A stretch of 64,000 nucleotides of DNA, from contig NZ_ARQM01000013.1 in the NCBI RefSeq assembly GCF_000385135.1, forward strand, positions 124,001 to 188,000. Reading direction: 5' to 3'. Every line of letters begins with the position of its first letter. Within the stretch, counting starts at the first letter, position 1. Below are positions 28,702 to 38,683 of the stretch, in pieces. The position numbers and the translations under genes are program-made. Under the pieces are notes generated by a model that saw nothing but the letters and a program-made list of their open reading frames with translations, was not told the origin of the DNA and made no database searches. This DNA is from Promicromonospora sukumoe 327MFSha3.1 (GTDB lineage: Bacteria > Actinomycetota > Actinomycetes > Actinomycetales > Cellulomonadaceae).

Positions 28702-29232
28702 TCAGCCCCCGCACTCGATCTCGGTCACGGCGTCCCGCGAGAGCGCGATGATCTTGTTCGACGCGACCGGGCTGCGCGCCACGCCGGGCAGCACGTAGGA
28801 GCCCCAGTCGCAGTCGTTCTCGGCGAGGTAGGCGTCCCGCGCGCCGTCCGCGGCGGCGTACCGGATGCGATGGTCGGGACCCTGGCAGCTGTAGTCCGGG
28901 TCGCACAGGGAGATCGCCAGCGCGCGCATGGTCACCCAGGTGCTGGTGTCCACGCAGCCGTCGACCGGCAGCCCGTTGTACGCCTGGAACGCGCGGGTGG
29001 CGACCTCGGACTCGGCGTCCCAGTTCCCGTCCACCGGCTCCAGCCCGGTGGCGGCCGACAGCACGTTCTGGGCCGCGACGACCTGGCCGCCGGAGGTCTT
29101 GCCGCACTGGCCGACCGGGTCGTTCGACACCCAGGTCGCGCTCGAGTTCGCCGCCTGGACCACGGCGGCGACGATCAGGGCGACGACCACGGTGCCACCG
29201 CCCGCCTGCAGCCAGGTTCGGGTGGTGGGCAT
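28702..29232 (-). CDS. Exported protein with a peptidoglycan-binding-like domain
   Basis: 176 residues from ATG 29232 (the frame extends further upstream but without support). A membrane/signal segment (GGGTVVVALIVAAVVQAANS) is followed by VVAAQNVLSAATGLEPVDGNWDAESEVATRAFQAYNGLPVDG, which resembles a PG_binding_1 repeat (about residues 47-100). The C-terminal half has four Cys and no recognised fold. It probably acts at the cell wall together with the coupled downstream gene. Confidence 0.7.
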   Translation of the reverse strand: MPTTRTWLQAGGGTVVVALIVAAVVQAANSSATWVSNDPVGQCGKTSGGQVVAAQNVLSAATGLEPVDGNWDAESEVATRAFQAYNGLPVDGCVDTSTWVTMRALAISLCDPDYSCQGPDHRIRYAAADGARDAYLAENDCDWGSYVLPGVARSPVASNKIIALSRDAVTEIECGG

Positions 29233-29611
29233 TCGCTCGGCGCTCCTTCGTGCCCGACGGCGGAGCCGGGCGGGTCTACTGGCAGTTGCGAGCGTAACAA
29301 TCTGCACTTACAAGACGGAAGCGACGCACCAGCCGAAACCGGATCTCATGCCTTTCGATGGGTCAGATGGTTGTGCTGCCGCTGGTCGATCTCATGAGGT
29401 CCTGTTCAGACCGCGAGGTTGTATCGTTTCAAGCTCGCACTTGCGGGCAGAAGTTCGTGGTCTGAACCGAACCTCGGAGGTCGGCCCCTTGGAAACGACC
29501 AACCAGCGTGGCTCGGCCGGCTCACCACCGCGCTGCGCAGCCAGATTTCAGATGATTGAAAGAAAGTGACACCACCGGGCGCAAGCCGCACCAGCGGGTA
29601 GCGTCGGCGAC
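29233..29611. other. 379-nt gene-free stretch
   Basis: Less GC-rich than the surrounding genes. TAGCGT (29599-29604), 7 nt before the next ATG, is the likely -10 of the LD-carboxypeptidase gene. A possible 26-residue ORF (TTG 29489 with CGGAGG upstream, ending 29569) is seen but not called. No hairpin or RNA gene is recognised. Confidence 0.5.
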
Positions 29612-30538
29612 ATGCTGCGTCCCCTGACCAGCCCGCCGCGCCTGCGCCCGGGCGACACCGTGGCCGTCGTCGCCCCGTCCGGCCCCGTACCGGCCGACCG
29701 GCTCGACGACGGAGTGCGCCACCTGCGGGACTGGGGCCTCGACGTGCAGGTCATGCCCCACGTCCTGGACCGCCACCCCGGCCACGCCTACCTGGCCGGC
29801 ACCGACGAGGGGCGCGCGGCCGACTTCCAGGAGGCCTGGCTGGACCCGGACGTCCGGGCGGTCGTCCTGGCCCGGGGCGGGTACGGCGCGGCGCGCATGG
29901 TGGACCTCGTCGACTGGGACGCGCTCGCCGCCACCGACCCCAAGGTGCTCGTCGGGTACAGCGACTGCACGGTGCTGCACCAGGCGGTCGCGAACCGGCT
30001 CGGGCTGGTCTCCCTGCACGGGCCGATGTCCGGGACCATGTCGTTCCTCAAGTCGGAGCCGGCCCGGGAGCACCTGCGGCGCACGCTGTTCGAGCCGGGC
30101 AGCACGCAGGTGCTCACCGGCCCGGACGCCCACCCGCTGGTCGGCGGCACCGCCCGGGGCATCACGACCGGGGGCTGCCTCTCGCTGCTGACGACGTCCG
30201 TCGGCATCGGGCCCACCTCGCCGTCGGCCGCGGGCGGCCTCGTGCTGCTGGAGGACATCGAGGAGAAGGCCTACCGGATCGACTCGTTCCTGACCCACCT
30301 GCTGCGGTCGGGCTGGTTCGACGGCGCGACCGGCATCGTGCTGGGGTCGTGGCAGGACTGCGAGCCCGCCGAGCCGGTCGTCCTGGACCTGCTCGGGCCG
30401 CTCGGCATCCCGATCCTGGGTGAGCTGGGGTTCGGCCACGGGCCCGACCCGATCACCGTGCCCTTCGGCGTCGCGGCGGAGCTGGACGCCGACGCCGGCA
30501 CGCTGACGCTGGACCACCCGGCCCTGGCGCCGCTCTGA
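29612..30538 (+). CDS. LD-carboxypeptidase (S66 family, muramoyltetrapeptide carboxypeptidase)
   Basis: 308 residues. It removes the terminal D-alanine from murein tetrapeptides during wall recycling. Motifs: GDTVAVVAPSGPV, AVVLARGGYGAARMVDLVDW, VGYSDCTVLH (Ser nucleophile region), GHLxGPMSG-like HGPMSGTMSF, GGCLSLL, LLEDIEEKAYRIDSFLTHL (Glu), and GFGHGPDPITVPFGV (His). Leaderless start at ATG 29612. No signal peptide, so cytoplasmic. It is a single gene, and no cell-wall gene is directly linked. Confidence 0.92.
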   Translation: MLRPLTSPPRLRPGDTVAVVAPSGPVPADRLDDGVRHLRDWGLDVQVMPHVLDRHPGHAYLAGTDEGRAADFQEAWLDPDVRAVVLARGGYGAARMVDLVDWDALAATDPKVLVGYSDCTVLHQAVANRLGLVSLHGPMSGTMSFLKSEPAREHLRRTLFEPGSTQVLTGPDAHPLVGGTARGITTGGCLSLLTTSVGIGPTSPSAAGGLVLLEDIEEKAYRIDSFLTHLLRSGWFDGATGIVLGSWQDCEPAEPVVLDLLGPLGIPILGELGFGHGPDPITVPFGVAAELDADAGTLTLDHPALAPL

Positions 30539-30583
30539 GGGGCAGCGCCCCGGCCCGGCGAGCCGGGCCCGGTGGAGCCCGGC

Positions 30584-31047
30584 TCAGTCGAGCTCGGCGG
30601 CCTGCCCCTCGAAGTACGTCTGGAGCACCACCGTCGTGCGCGTGGACACCTTGGCCGTGCGCCGGATCTTGCCGAGCAGCTCCTCCAGCGCGCGCGGCGA
30701 CGCCACGCGCGCGGTGAGCAGGTAGTTCGCGTTGCCGGCCACCGAGTAGCACGACTCGATGCCGGTCATGCCGCGCAGCCGCTCGGGCGCGTCGTCCTCC
30801 TGCGCCTGGTCCAGGGGCGTGATCTCGATGAAGGCGGAGAGCGGCAGGCCCACCGCCTCCGGGTTCACGACCGCCCGGTAGCCCGTGATGACGCCGCGCG
30901 CCTCCAGCTTGCGCACCCGCACCTGCACCGCGGACAGGGAGAGCCCCGAGATCTCGGACAGCACCGCGAGCGTGGTGCGGCCGTCCTTGCGCAGTGCGTC
31001 GACGAGTGCCCTGTCGACCCCGTCGAGCGGTGTCAGATCGTTGTCGG

Positions 31048-31051
<4 letters not shown>
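30584..31051 (-). CDS. Lrp/AsnC-family regulator
   Basis: 155 residues. N-terminal HTH: LDGVDRALVDALRKDGRTTLAVLSEISGLSLSAVQVRVRKLEARGVITGYRAVV (about 8-62), then the RAM ligand domain with ESCYSVAGNANYLLTARVASPRALEELLGKIRR. ATG 31051 overlaps the ABC-F stop by 4 nt, so it is co-translated with that gene. It could control lat (2.6 kb away), as Lrp homologues do in mycobacteria, but no binding site evidence links them. Confidence 0.92.
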
Positions 31052-32910
<1,859 letters not shown>

Positions 32911-32952
32911 CTACCAAGGGTAGTCGCGCGCTACGCTCACCCCGGTCGACCC

Positions 32953-32970
32953 TTCGACAAGCTCAGGACG
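32953..32970 (+). repeat. Copy of the TTCGACAAGCTCAG dispersed actinobacterial repeat
   Basis: The core TTCGACAAGCTCAGGACG lies in the gap between the ABC-F gene and the esterase gene. A relative is at 55979-55995 (TTTCGACAAGCTCAACC). Sequences of this type are dispersed through many Micrococcales genomes; the function is unclear. Confidence 0.55.
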
Positions 32971-33039
32971 GCGCGGCGCTGCGCAGCAGGACTTCGCCGC
33001 CGTACCCCCAGAACGACGACGACGCCGAGGAGCATCCAC

Positions 33040-34029
33040 GTGGCCCAGTTCGACATGCCGCTGCCCGATCTCGAGAAGTACACCCCGGAGGTCGACGAGC
33101 CCGGCGACTTCGACGAGTTCTGGTCGGCCACGCTGGCCGAGGCCCGTACGTTCGGCACGGCGCCGCAGGTGGAGCGCCTCGACGTGGGCCTCACGGAGAT
33201 CCTGGTGGACGACGTGACGTTCCCCGGGTTCGGCGGGCACCCGGTCAAGGCGTGGCTGACTCGGCCCGCGCACGCGGCCGGCGACCTGCCGGTGGTGGTG
33301 GAGTACCAGGGCTACGGTGGCGGCCGGGGTCTGCCGCACGAGCGGATCCAGTGGGCGGCCGCGGGCTACGCGCACCTCATGATGGACACGCGCGGCCAGG
33401 GTTCCGGCTGGGGTGCGGGCGGGGACACCCCGGACCCGGTGGGCTCGGGCCCGGCGTCCCCCGGGTTCATGACCCGCGGTGTGCTGGACCCGCACGACCA
33501 CTACTACCGGCGCGTCTTCACGGACGGCGTCCGCGCGGTCGACGCGGTGCGGGCGATCGAGGGGCTCGACCCGGCGCGCGTGGCGCTGAGCGGCGGCAGC
33601 CAGGGCGGCGGCATCACCATCGCGGTCGCGGGCCTGGTGCCCGACGTCGTGGCCGCGATGCCGGACGTGCCGTTCCTGTGCCACTACCGGCGCGCGGTGC
33701 AGATCACGGACAACGCGCCGTACAGCGAGATCACGAAGTACCTCTCGGTGCACCGCGACCCGGCGGTCGAGGAGCAGGTCTGGCGCACGTTCTCGTACCT
33801 GGACGGGGTGTCGTTCGCCCGGCGCGCCCGCGGGGCCGGCCTGTTCTCGGTGGCGCTGATGGACGGCACGTGCCCGCCGTCCACCGTGTACGCCGCGTAC
33901 AACGGCTGGGGGCCGGGCGGCTCGCGCGGGGTGGACAAGGAGATCGACGTCTACCCCTACAACAACCACGAGGGCGGCGGGGACTACCGGTTCCCCCGCA
34001 AGCTCGCATGGCTGAACAAGCTCGTCTGA
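33040..34029 (+). CDS. CE7-family acetyl esterase (acetylxylan esterase / cephalosporin-C deacetylase type)
   Basis: 329 residues from GTG 33040, with GAGGAG 8 nt upstream. It deacetylates acetylated xylo-oligosaccharides and related esters. Family motifs: MDTRGQGSGW (about 115-124), the nucleophile elbow SGGSQGGG (Ser187), MDGTCPPSTVYAAYN (Asp275) and YNNHEGG (His310), giving an intact triad. No signal peptide, so intracellular as usual for CE7. A diverged paralogue lacking the triad follows directly. Confidence 0.92.
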   Translation: MAQFDMPLPDLEKYTPEVDEPGDFDEFWSATLAEARTFGTAPQVERLDVGLTEILVDDVTFPGFGGHPVKAWLTRPAHAAGDLPVVVEYQGYGGGRGLPHERIQWAAAGYAHLMMDTRGQGSGWGAGGDTPDPVGSGPASPGFMTRGVLDPHDHYYRRVFTDGVRAVDAVRAIEGLDPARVALSGGSQGGGITIAVAGLVPDVVAAMPDVPFLCHYRRAVQITDNAPYSEITKYLSVHRDPAVEEQVWRTFSYLDGVSFARRARGAGLFSVALMDGTCPPSTVYAAYNGWGPGGSRGVDKEIDVYPYNNHEGGGDYRFPRKLAWLNKLV

Positions 34030-34115
34030 CGGCCGGGGGCCGCGGACCGGCGTCGGGAGTGTCGGGGACTGGCGGTACGCTCCGAGCGCACGCCCAAGAC
34101 CCGGAGGTACCGCCC

Positions 34116-34925
34116 GTGCCCGAGTACGACCTGCCGCTCGTCACGGTGGCGCCGGCCGCTCCGCCCGCCACCGACGAGCCCGAGGACTTCGACGCGTTCT
34201 GGGCGGCGAACCTCGCCGCGCACCGGGACATCGAGGTGACGCCGACCCTCGTGGCCGCCGGCACGCGCTCGCGGGACCTGCAGGCGGAGACGGTGACGTT
34301 CGCCGGGTTCCAGGGCCGCCCCGTGACGGGCTGGCTGCTGCTGCCCGTCGGCGCTGCCGCGACGCTGCCCGGGCTGGTCGAGCTGCGCCCGGCCGGCGGG
34401 GCCGCAGCGCGCGACCTGGAGTGGCTGGCGTCGGCCGGGTTCGCCCACCTGGTGGTCGAGGTGCCGCCGGACGACCTGGACGACCCGTACAACCGCGGCG
34501 CCTTCACCGACGCGTTCCGGGCGGTGCAGGCCCTGCGGACGCTGGAGAGCGTGGACCCGTCGCGGGTCGCGGTCCTGGGCACCGGCCCGGTGGCGGCCGC
34601 AGCCGTGGCCGCGGCCGGGCTGCTGCCCGACCTCGCGTGCGCCCTGGTCGAGGGGGACATCCCGGCGGCGCACAAGGACTCGCTGGTCGCGTTCGCCCGC
34701 CGGGCGAGCACGCCGCTGCAGCTCACCCAGGGTGCGGGCGCCCAGGTGCTGCTCGAGGAGTGGGGCCGCAACGCGGCCCTCGCGCTCGCCGCGATGACGG
34801 GCTCGGTCGAGCGCGTCGTCGAGTGCGTGCTGACCGCCGAGAGCAACCTGACGACGCGGCGTACCCGTTGGGTCACGCGGCACACGCACCTGACGAACGT
34901 CTTCGTGCCCCAGGTCGCGTACTGA
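34116..34925 (+). CDS. Diverged CE7-esterase paralogue without catalytic triad
   Basis: 269 residues from GTG 34116, CCGGAGG upstream. The first about 170 residues align by eye with the preceding esterase: YDLPLVTV/FDMPLPDL, EPEDFDAFWAANLAAHRDI/EPGDFDEFWSATLAEARTF, ETVTFAGFQGRPVTGWLLLP, FTDAFRAVQALRTLESVDPSRVAVLGTG. The nucleophile Ser is replaced by Gly157 (LGTGPVA), RGQG is absent, and no Asp or His motif exists because the C-terminal third is rewritten. The frame is intact, so it is probably a maintained pseudoenzyme or a relic under little constraint rather than a frameshifted pseudogene. A TACGCT about 40 nt upstream may give it its own promoter. Confidence 0.75.
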   Translation: MPEYDLPLVTVAPAAPPATDEPEDFDAFWAANLAAHRDIEVTPTLVAAGTRSRDLQAETVTFAGFQGRPVTGWLLLPVGAAATLPGLVELRPAGGAAARDLEWLASAGFAHLVVEVPPDDLDDPYNRGAFTDAFRAVQALRTLESVDPSRVAVLGTGPVAAAAVAAAGLLPDLACALVEGDIPAAHKDSLVAFARRASTPLQLTQGAGAQVLLEEWGRNAALALAAMTGSVERVVECVLTAESNLTTRRTRWVTRHTHLTNVFVPQVAY

Positions 34926-34960
34926 CCCTGCCGAGACAGAACCAGGGCGAGGTAGAGCTG

Positions 34961-35060
34961 CAGCGAAGTAGAACCCTGGCGCGCTGGGGTTCTACTTCGC
35001 TGCGGTTCTACCTCGCTGGGGTTCTACCTCGCTGGGGTTCTACCTCGGCGGGGTGCTACG
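34961..35060. repeat. 16-bp tandem repeat array with an inverted copy
   Basis: Four 16-nt units of GGGTTCTACCTCGCTG type (34987-35002, 35003-35018, 35019-35034, 35035-35050) and a partial fifth that enters the ispE stop codon. An exact inverted copy of unit 1 (34961-34976) and a poorer one upstream (about 34947-34958) make a stem. It lies between convergent genes and probably ends both transcripts. Confidence 0.75.
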
Positions 35061-36006
35061 CACGGACCGGGGTGATGACCTGGGTGCCCGGGGCGGGTCC
35101 GGTGGCGCACCAGACCGCGTCGACGACGTCGGCCGCCGTCCATGCGGCGCCCAGCGCGAGCGCGTGCTGCCGGGACCGGCCCAGGGCCGCGACCGTGGGC
35201 CCGGACCCGGAGACGACGACGCCGAGGGCACCGGACTCGGTGGCGACCTCCACCACGTCGGTGAGCTCGGGGCGCAGGTCGAGCGCCGGGCCCTCCAGGT
35301 CGTTGTGCAGCGCCTTGCCGAGGGCGACGGGGTCGCCCGCCCGCAGCGCGTGCATGATCGCGGTGTCGTCGGTGGGCGCCACCCGCGGCGTCGACGGGCC
35401 GGCCAGCTCGTCGAACCGGCGGAACACGGAGGGCGTAGAGAGCCCCTCCCGCTGCGTCGCGAAGCACCAGTGGAACTCGCCACGCGTCATCGCGGGCGTG
35501 AGCAGGTCGCCCCGGCCCGTGCCGACGGCGGTGTGCCCCAGCAGCGAGAACGGCACGTCCGCGCCGAGCTCGGCGGCCAGCTCCACGAGCTCCGGCCGGG
35601 GCATGCCGGCCTCCCAGAGCGCGTCGCAGGCCACGAGCGCCGCGGCGGCGTCGGCCGAACCGCCCGCCATGCCGCCGGCGACCGGCACGCCCTTGGTGAC
35701 GTGCAGCTGGACATCGGCCGCCAGGCCCGTGCGCTCGGCCAGCAGCGCGGCCGCGCGCCAGGCGAGGTTGGACTCGTCGGTCGGGACGGCGTCGGCCTGC
35801 GGTCCCGAGACCGTCAGCGAGATGCCGGACCCGGGCGCCACCTGGGTGGCCGTCACCTCCTCGTAGAGGGAGACGGCCTGGAAGATCGTCGCGAGCGGGT
35901 GGTAGCCGTCGTCGCCGACGGGACCCACGCGCAGGCCGAGGTTCACCTTGCCGGGTGCGCGGACCCGGACGGACGGCGGCGGGGCCGCCGCGAGACGCGG
36001 GATCAC
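35056..36006 (-). CDS. ispE: 4-diphosphocytidyl-2-C-methyl-D-erythritol kinase
   Basis: 316 residues. A GHMP kinase of the MEP isoprenoid pathway. Motifs: [37 protein letters not shown], and the ATP loop [21 protein letters not shown] (about 110-130), [20 protein letters not shown], and [12 protein letters not shown]. The start overlaps the rsmA stop by 4 nt, so the two are translationally coupled, as in most Actinobacteria. Confidence 0.96.
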   Translation of the reverse strand: MIPRLAAAPPPSVRVRAPGKVNLGLRVGPVGDDGYHPLATIFQAVSLYEEVTATQVAPGSGISLTVSGPQADAVPTDESNLAWRAAALLAERTGLAADVQLHVTKGVPVAGGMAGGSADAAAALVACDALWEAGMPRPELVELAAELGADVPFSLLGHTAVGTGRGDLLTPAMTRGEFHWCFATQREGLSTPSVFRRFDELAGPSTPRVAPTDDTAIMHALRAGDPVALGKALHNDLEGPALDLRPELTDVVEVATESGALGVVVSGSGPTVAALGRSRQHALALGAAWTAADVVDAVWCATGPAPGTQVITPVRA

Positions 36007-36923
36007 TGGTCCCCCTCCTCTCGCTGGCCGAGCTGGTCGAGATCCGAGGCCTCGACGGGCTCGACCGACGAGGTCGCAGAAAGCTGCTCCGCGATGCGCG
36101 CGAACTGCTCGACCACGAGCGTCTCACCCCGGGCGCCCGGGTCGACGTCGGCGGCTCGGAGCGCCGCCTCGGCGGCGGCGCCGGAGCCGAACGCCCCCGA
36201 CAGGGCGGCGCGCAGCGTCTTGCGGCGTTGCGCGAACGCGGCGTCCACGACGGCGAAGACCTGCTCGCGGGACGCGGTGGTCGACGGCGGGTCGCGGCGC
36301 TCGAGGTACACGAGCGCGGAGTCGACGTTCGGGGCCGGCCAGAAGACGTTGCGCCCGATGGTCCCCGCCCGGCGGGCCGACGCGTACCAGGCGGCCTTCA
36401 CCGACGGGATGCCGTAGATCTTGTTGCCGGGCACGGCGGCGATGCGGTCGGCCACCTCGGCCTGGACCATCACCAGCACGCGCTCGAGCGAGTCGAACCG
36501 CTGCAGCATGGTGAGCAGCACCGGGACGGCCACGTTGTACGGGAGGTTCGCGACGAGTGCCGTCGGCGCCTCACCCGGCAGGGCGGTGACGTCCAGCGCG
36601 TCGGACAGCACGACCTCGAAGTCGGAGTCCGGGAACCGGGTGTGCACGGTGTCGGCGATCTGCCCGGCCAGGACCGGGTCGATCTCGATCGCCACGACGG
36701 AGGCACCGGCCTCCACGAGGCCCAGTGTCAGGGAGCCCAGCCCGGGCCCGACCTCCACGACCCGCTCACCGGGCCGCAGCCCCGCGGTGCGCACGATCTT
36801 GCGGACGGTGCCGCCGTCGTGCAGGAAGTTCTGGCCGAGCGTCTTGGTGGGCCGGACGCCCAAGCGCCCTGCCAGGTCGCGGATCTCCGCGGGACCGAGC
36901 AGGGCGCCTGAGGTGTCGTTCAT
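36003..36923 (-). CDS. rsmA: 16S rRNA dimethyladenosine transferase
   Basis: 306 residues (KsgA). It dimethylates two adjacent adenines near the 3' end of 16S rRNA. Motifs: [37 protein letters not shown] (SAM), VALIANLPYN-type [14 protein letters not shown], and [18 protein letters not shown] (36931-36936) lies 7 nt before the ATG, so it is leaderless, with its own promoter after the rpfB-like genes. Confidence 0.96.
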   Translation of the reverse strand: MNDTSGALLGPAEIRDLAGRLGVRPTKTLGQNFLHDGGTVRKIVRTAGLRPGERVVEVGPGLGSLTLGLVEAGASVVAIEIDPVLAGQIADTVHTRFPDSDFEVVLSDALDVTALPGEAPTALVANLPYNVAVPVLLTMLQRFDSLERVLVMVQAEVADRIAAVPGNKIYGIPSVKAAWYASARRAGTIGRNVFWPAPNVDSALVYLERRDPPSTTASREQVFAVVDAAFAQRRKTLRAALSGAFGSGAAAEAALRAADVDPGARGETLVVEQFARIAEQLSATSSVEPVEASDLDQLGQREEGDQ

Positions 36924-36961
36924 GCAGGTGAGCCTAACTGGAGATTGTCGCAGTCAGCGGA

Positions 36962-38293
36962 TCAGTACCAACCCACCGACTCCGAGTGGCCCCACGCACC
37001 GCACGGCGTGCCGTAGCGGTCCGCGATGTAGCCGAGGCCCCACTTGATCTGGGTGGCCGGGTTGGTCGCCCAGTCGGAGCCCGCGGAGCCCATCTTGGAA
37101 CCGGGCAGCGCCTGCGGGATGCCGTAGGCACCCGACGACGGGTTGGCCGCCTTGTAGTTCCAGCCGGACTCGCGCTCCCAGAGGGACTCGAGGCAGGTCC
37201 ACTCCGAGCCGCTCCAGCCGCGCGCGGCGGCCATCTGCTGGCCGATCTGCTTGACCGAGCCGGACGGCACCGGGGTGCTGGTGGACTTCTTGGTGCTGGT
37301 GGCCTGGACCTTCTCCACCGGGCGCTCCCTGGTGCCGAAGACGACCACGCGGTCGACCGGCTCCTTGGTCACCTTGTTGGAGATCACCTCGCGGTGCACG
37401 ATCTCGCCGTCGACCGTACGCACCTGGATCACCTTGGTGCGCACGCCCTTGGTGCCCTTGCTCTTGACGAGCTTGCCCTCGTCCTTGTACCGGTCGGAGT
37501 CCTTGCTGGTGTGGGTGTCGAAGCCCACGGCTCCGTCACGCGTGACCTTCTTGGTCTCGACGCGCTGGACCTGGACGGCGACGTCCGCGCCCGCCTGCTC
37601 GGCGGTCTTGGCGGACTTCGCGTCGATCGCCTTGTCCTTCGCCAGGGTGGCGACGGGGACGACGTTGACGAGGTCGTCCTTGTCGAGCTCGATCTCGGTG
37701 CTGTTCAGCACGCTGTCGACGCTGTCGGCGTGGTCCTCGATCACGCGCGTCTCGCCGTCCGCGACGACGGCGACGGGGCCGTCGTCGTTCAGGCGGAGCG
37801 GCAGCGAGGCGCGGTCGCCGGAGCGGGACGCCACCAGGGCGACGTCGCCGCCGCGCTCGGCGAGCGTGCTCAGGGCCTCGCCGGCGTCGGTCACGTTGAC
37901 CCAGACGTCGCGCTCGTCCTCGCCGTCGGACATGGTGACCTGGCGGGCGTAGCGGACCACGATCTGGTCGCCGTCGGAGAGCTCGGCGCCGGTCCCGGGG
38001 GCGACGACGTCGCGCTCGCCCAGGCGGACGCCCTGCGAGTCGAGCATGCCCTGCACGGAGCCGGAGTAGGTGGTGACGGTCTTGACGGTGCCGTCGAGGT
38101 CGAGGGTGACGGTCTTGCGTGCCTCGGCGAAGGCGACCGATCCGGAGGCCGCGATCGCTACGGCTGCGAGGCCGGCGACCAGGGGCCAGCGGCGGCGACG
38201 CTTCGTGGGGGTCGTCCGAGAGGCCGTCGCCTCGGACTCTGAGTTGATGCTGGGGATGGAGCCAGAACTCTGCTGCTCAGAACGGGGGTTCAC
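36962..38293 (-). CDS. RpfB-like protein 1: DUF348 x3, G5, SLT-type lytic domain
   Basis: 443 residues from GTG 38293 (the frame opens further upstream to 38530, but a promoter and shared leader lie there). One membrane/signal helix (WPLVAGLAAVAIAASGSVAFA), then three DUF348 repeats beginning KTVTLDLDGTVKTVTTYSG, a G5 domain (VQRVETKKVTRDGAV ... VFGTRERP), and a C-terminal transglycosylase-like domain: CLESLWERESGWNYKAANPSSGAYGIPQALPGSKM (catalytic Glu in WERES). Muralytic enzyme anchored outside the cell. The catalytic domain is not the Rpf domain. First of three tandem paralogues read toward rsmA. Confidence 0.88.
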   Translation of the reverse strand: MNPRSEQQSSGSIPSINSESEATASRTTPTKRRRRWPLVAGLAAVAIAASGSVAFAEARKTVTLDLDGTVKTVTTYSGSVQGMLDSQGVRLGERDVVAPGTGAELSDGDQIVVRYARQVTMSDGEDERDVWVNVTDAGEALSTLAERGGDVALVASRSGDRASLPLRLNDDGPVAVVADGETRVIEDHADSVDSVLNSTEIELDKDDLVNVVPVATLAKDKAIDAKSAKTAEQAGADVAVQVQRVETKKVTRDGAVGFDTHTSKDSDRYKDEGKLVKSKGTKGVRTKVIQVRTVDGEIVHREVISNKVTKEPVDRVVVFGTRERPVEKVQATSTKKSTSTPVPSGSVKQIGQQMAAARGWSGSEWTCLESLWERESGWNYKAANPSSGAYGIPQALPGSKMGSAGSDWATNPATQIKWGLGYIADRYGTPCGAWGHSESVGWY

Positions 38294-38299
38294 TCGTGT

Positions 38300-38433
38300 C
38301 CAGTCGTCGGACGTCCCGGGCACGGGCGGCGAGCCGGGGCACGCGCAGGCGCGAGTGTCCCTACCACGATTCGGCCTGGGGGCCAGGCGACTCTTGCGAG
38401 CCGTCGCGGTCTCGACCGGCCGATCCGGCGGTC
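38300..38433 (-). other. Conserved leader blocks upstream of RpfB-like protein 1
   Basis: A 21-nt block (38413-38433; CGACCGGCCGATCCGGCGGT plus C) is identical to 40127-40147. A second block (38300-38326) matches 40052-40078 at most positions (CCAGTC..TCG..CCGGGCACGGG). Block spacing differs (86 against 48 nt, not a multiple of three), so block 1 cannot be conserved as coding sequence in the same frame. It is a candidate structured mRNA leader or DNA-binding site. Confidence 0.6.
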
Positions 38434-38537
38434 TCACACCGGTCGCGACGGTTCGCGTCCGATGCCGCCCCTGCCGGCATGGTGGCGCTGTGGCGTACAC
38501 CACTTCGCACCCGCACGCCAGCGAGGACAACCGAACG

Positions 38538-38551
38538 TAACTGATCCGTTA
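38538..38551 (-). promoter_or_regulatory. TAAC-N6-GTTA element at the RpfB-like 1 promoter
   Basis: TAAC-N6-GTTA, with GATAACGG on the minus strand. The minus strand continues to TACGTT, a candidate -10 hexamer (38535-38540). The same arrangement occurs at 40158-40171. Confidence 0.55.
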
Positions 38552-38627
38552 TCGTCCGGCCAAGTTTCTCGGTGTTGTCAGGCTGTGTTGTCGATCACTC
38601 GTCTAGGACAACCGTCCAACTCACCCC

Positions 38628-38673
38628 CGTGTCAGACGTACAGATCACTCGGGTGACCTGCACGTCTGACGCG
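38628..38673 (-). terminator. Stem-loop of the GTGTCAGA family after RpfB-like 2
   Basis: 21-nt arms (38628-38648 and 38653-38673) with TCGG loop and three positions that become mismatches or G-U pairs depending on strand. It begins 10 nt beyond the stop codon of the 38684-40045 gene. Confidence 0.65.
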
Positions 38674-38683
38674 TGGGGAGGGG

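Noticed and set aside
29489-29569. TTG-started 26-residue ORF with CGGAGG upstream
   Set aside because: The start is weak, the peptide has no feature, and no promoter or terminator frames it, unlike the 27-residue ORF at 22024.
34116-34925. Calling the second CE7 gene a frameshifted pseudogene
   Set aside because: The frame is open with a ribosome site and no internal stop; only the catalytic residues are missing, so it is listed as a CDS.
38300-38560. c-di-AMP (ydaO) riboswitch in front of the rpf genes
   Set aside because: The conserved family sequences I would expect were not seen by eye; reported instead as an unassigned conserved leader. A covariance search would decide.
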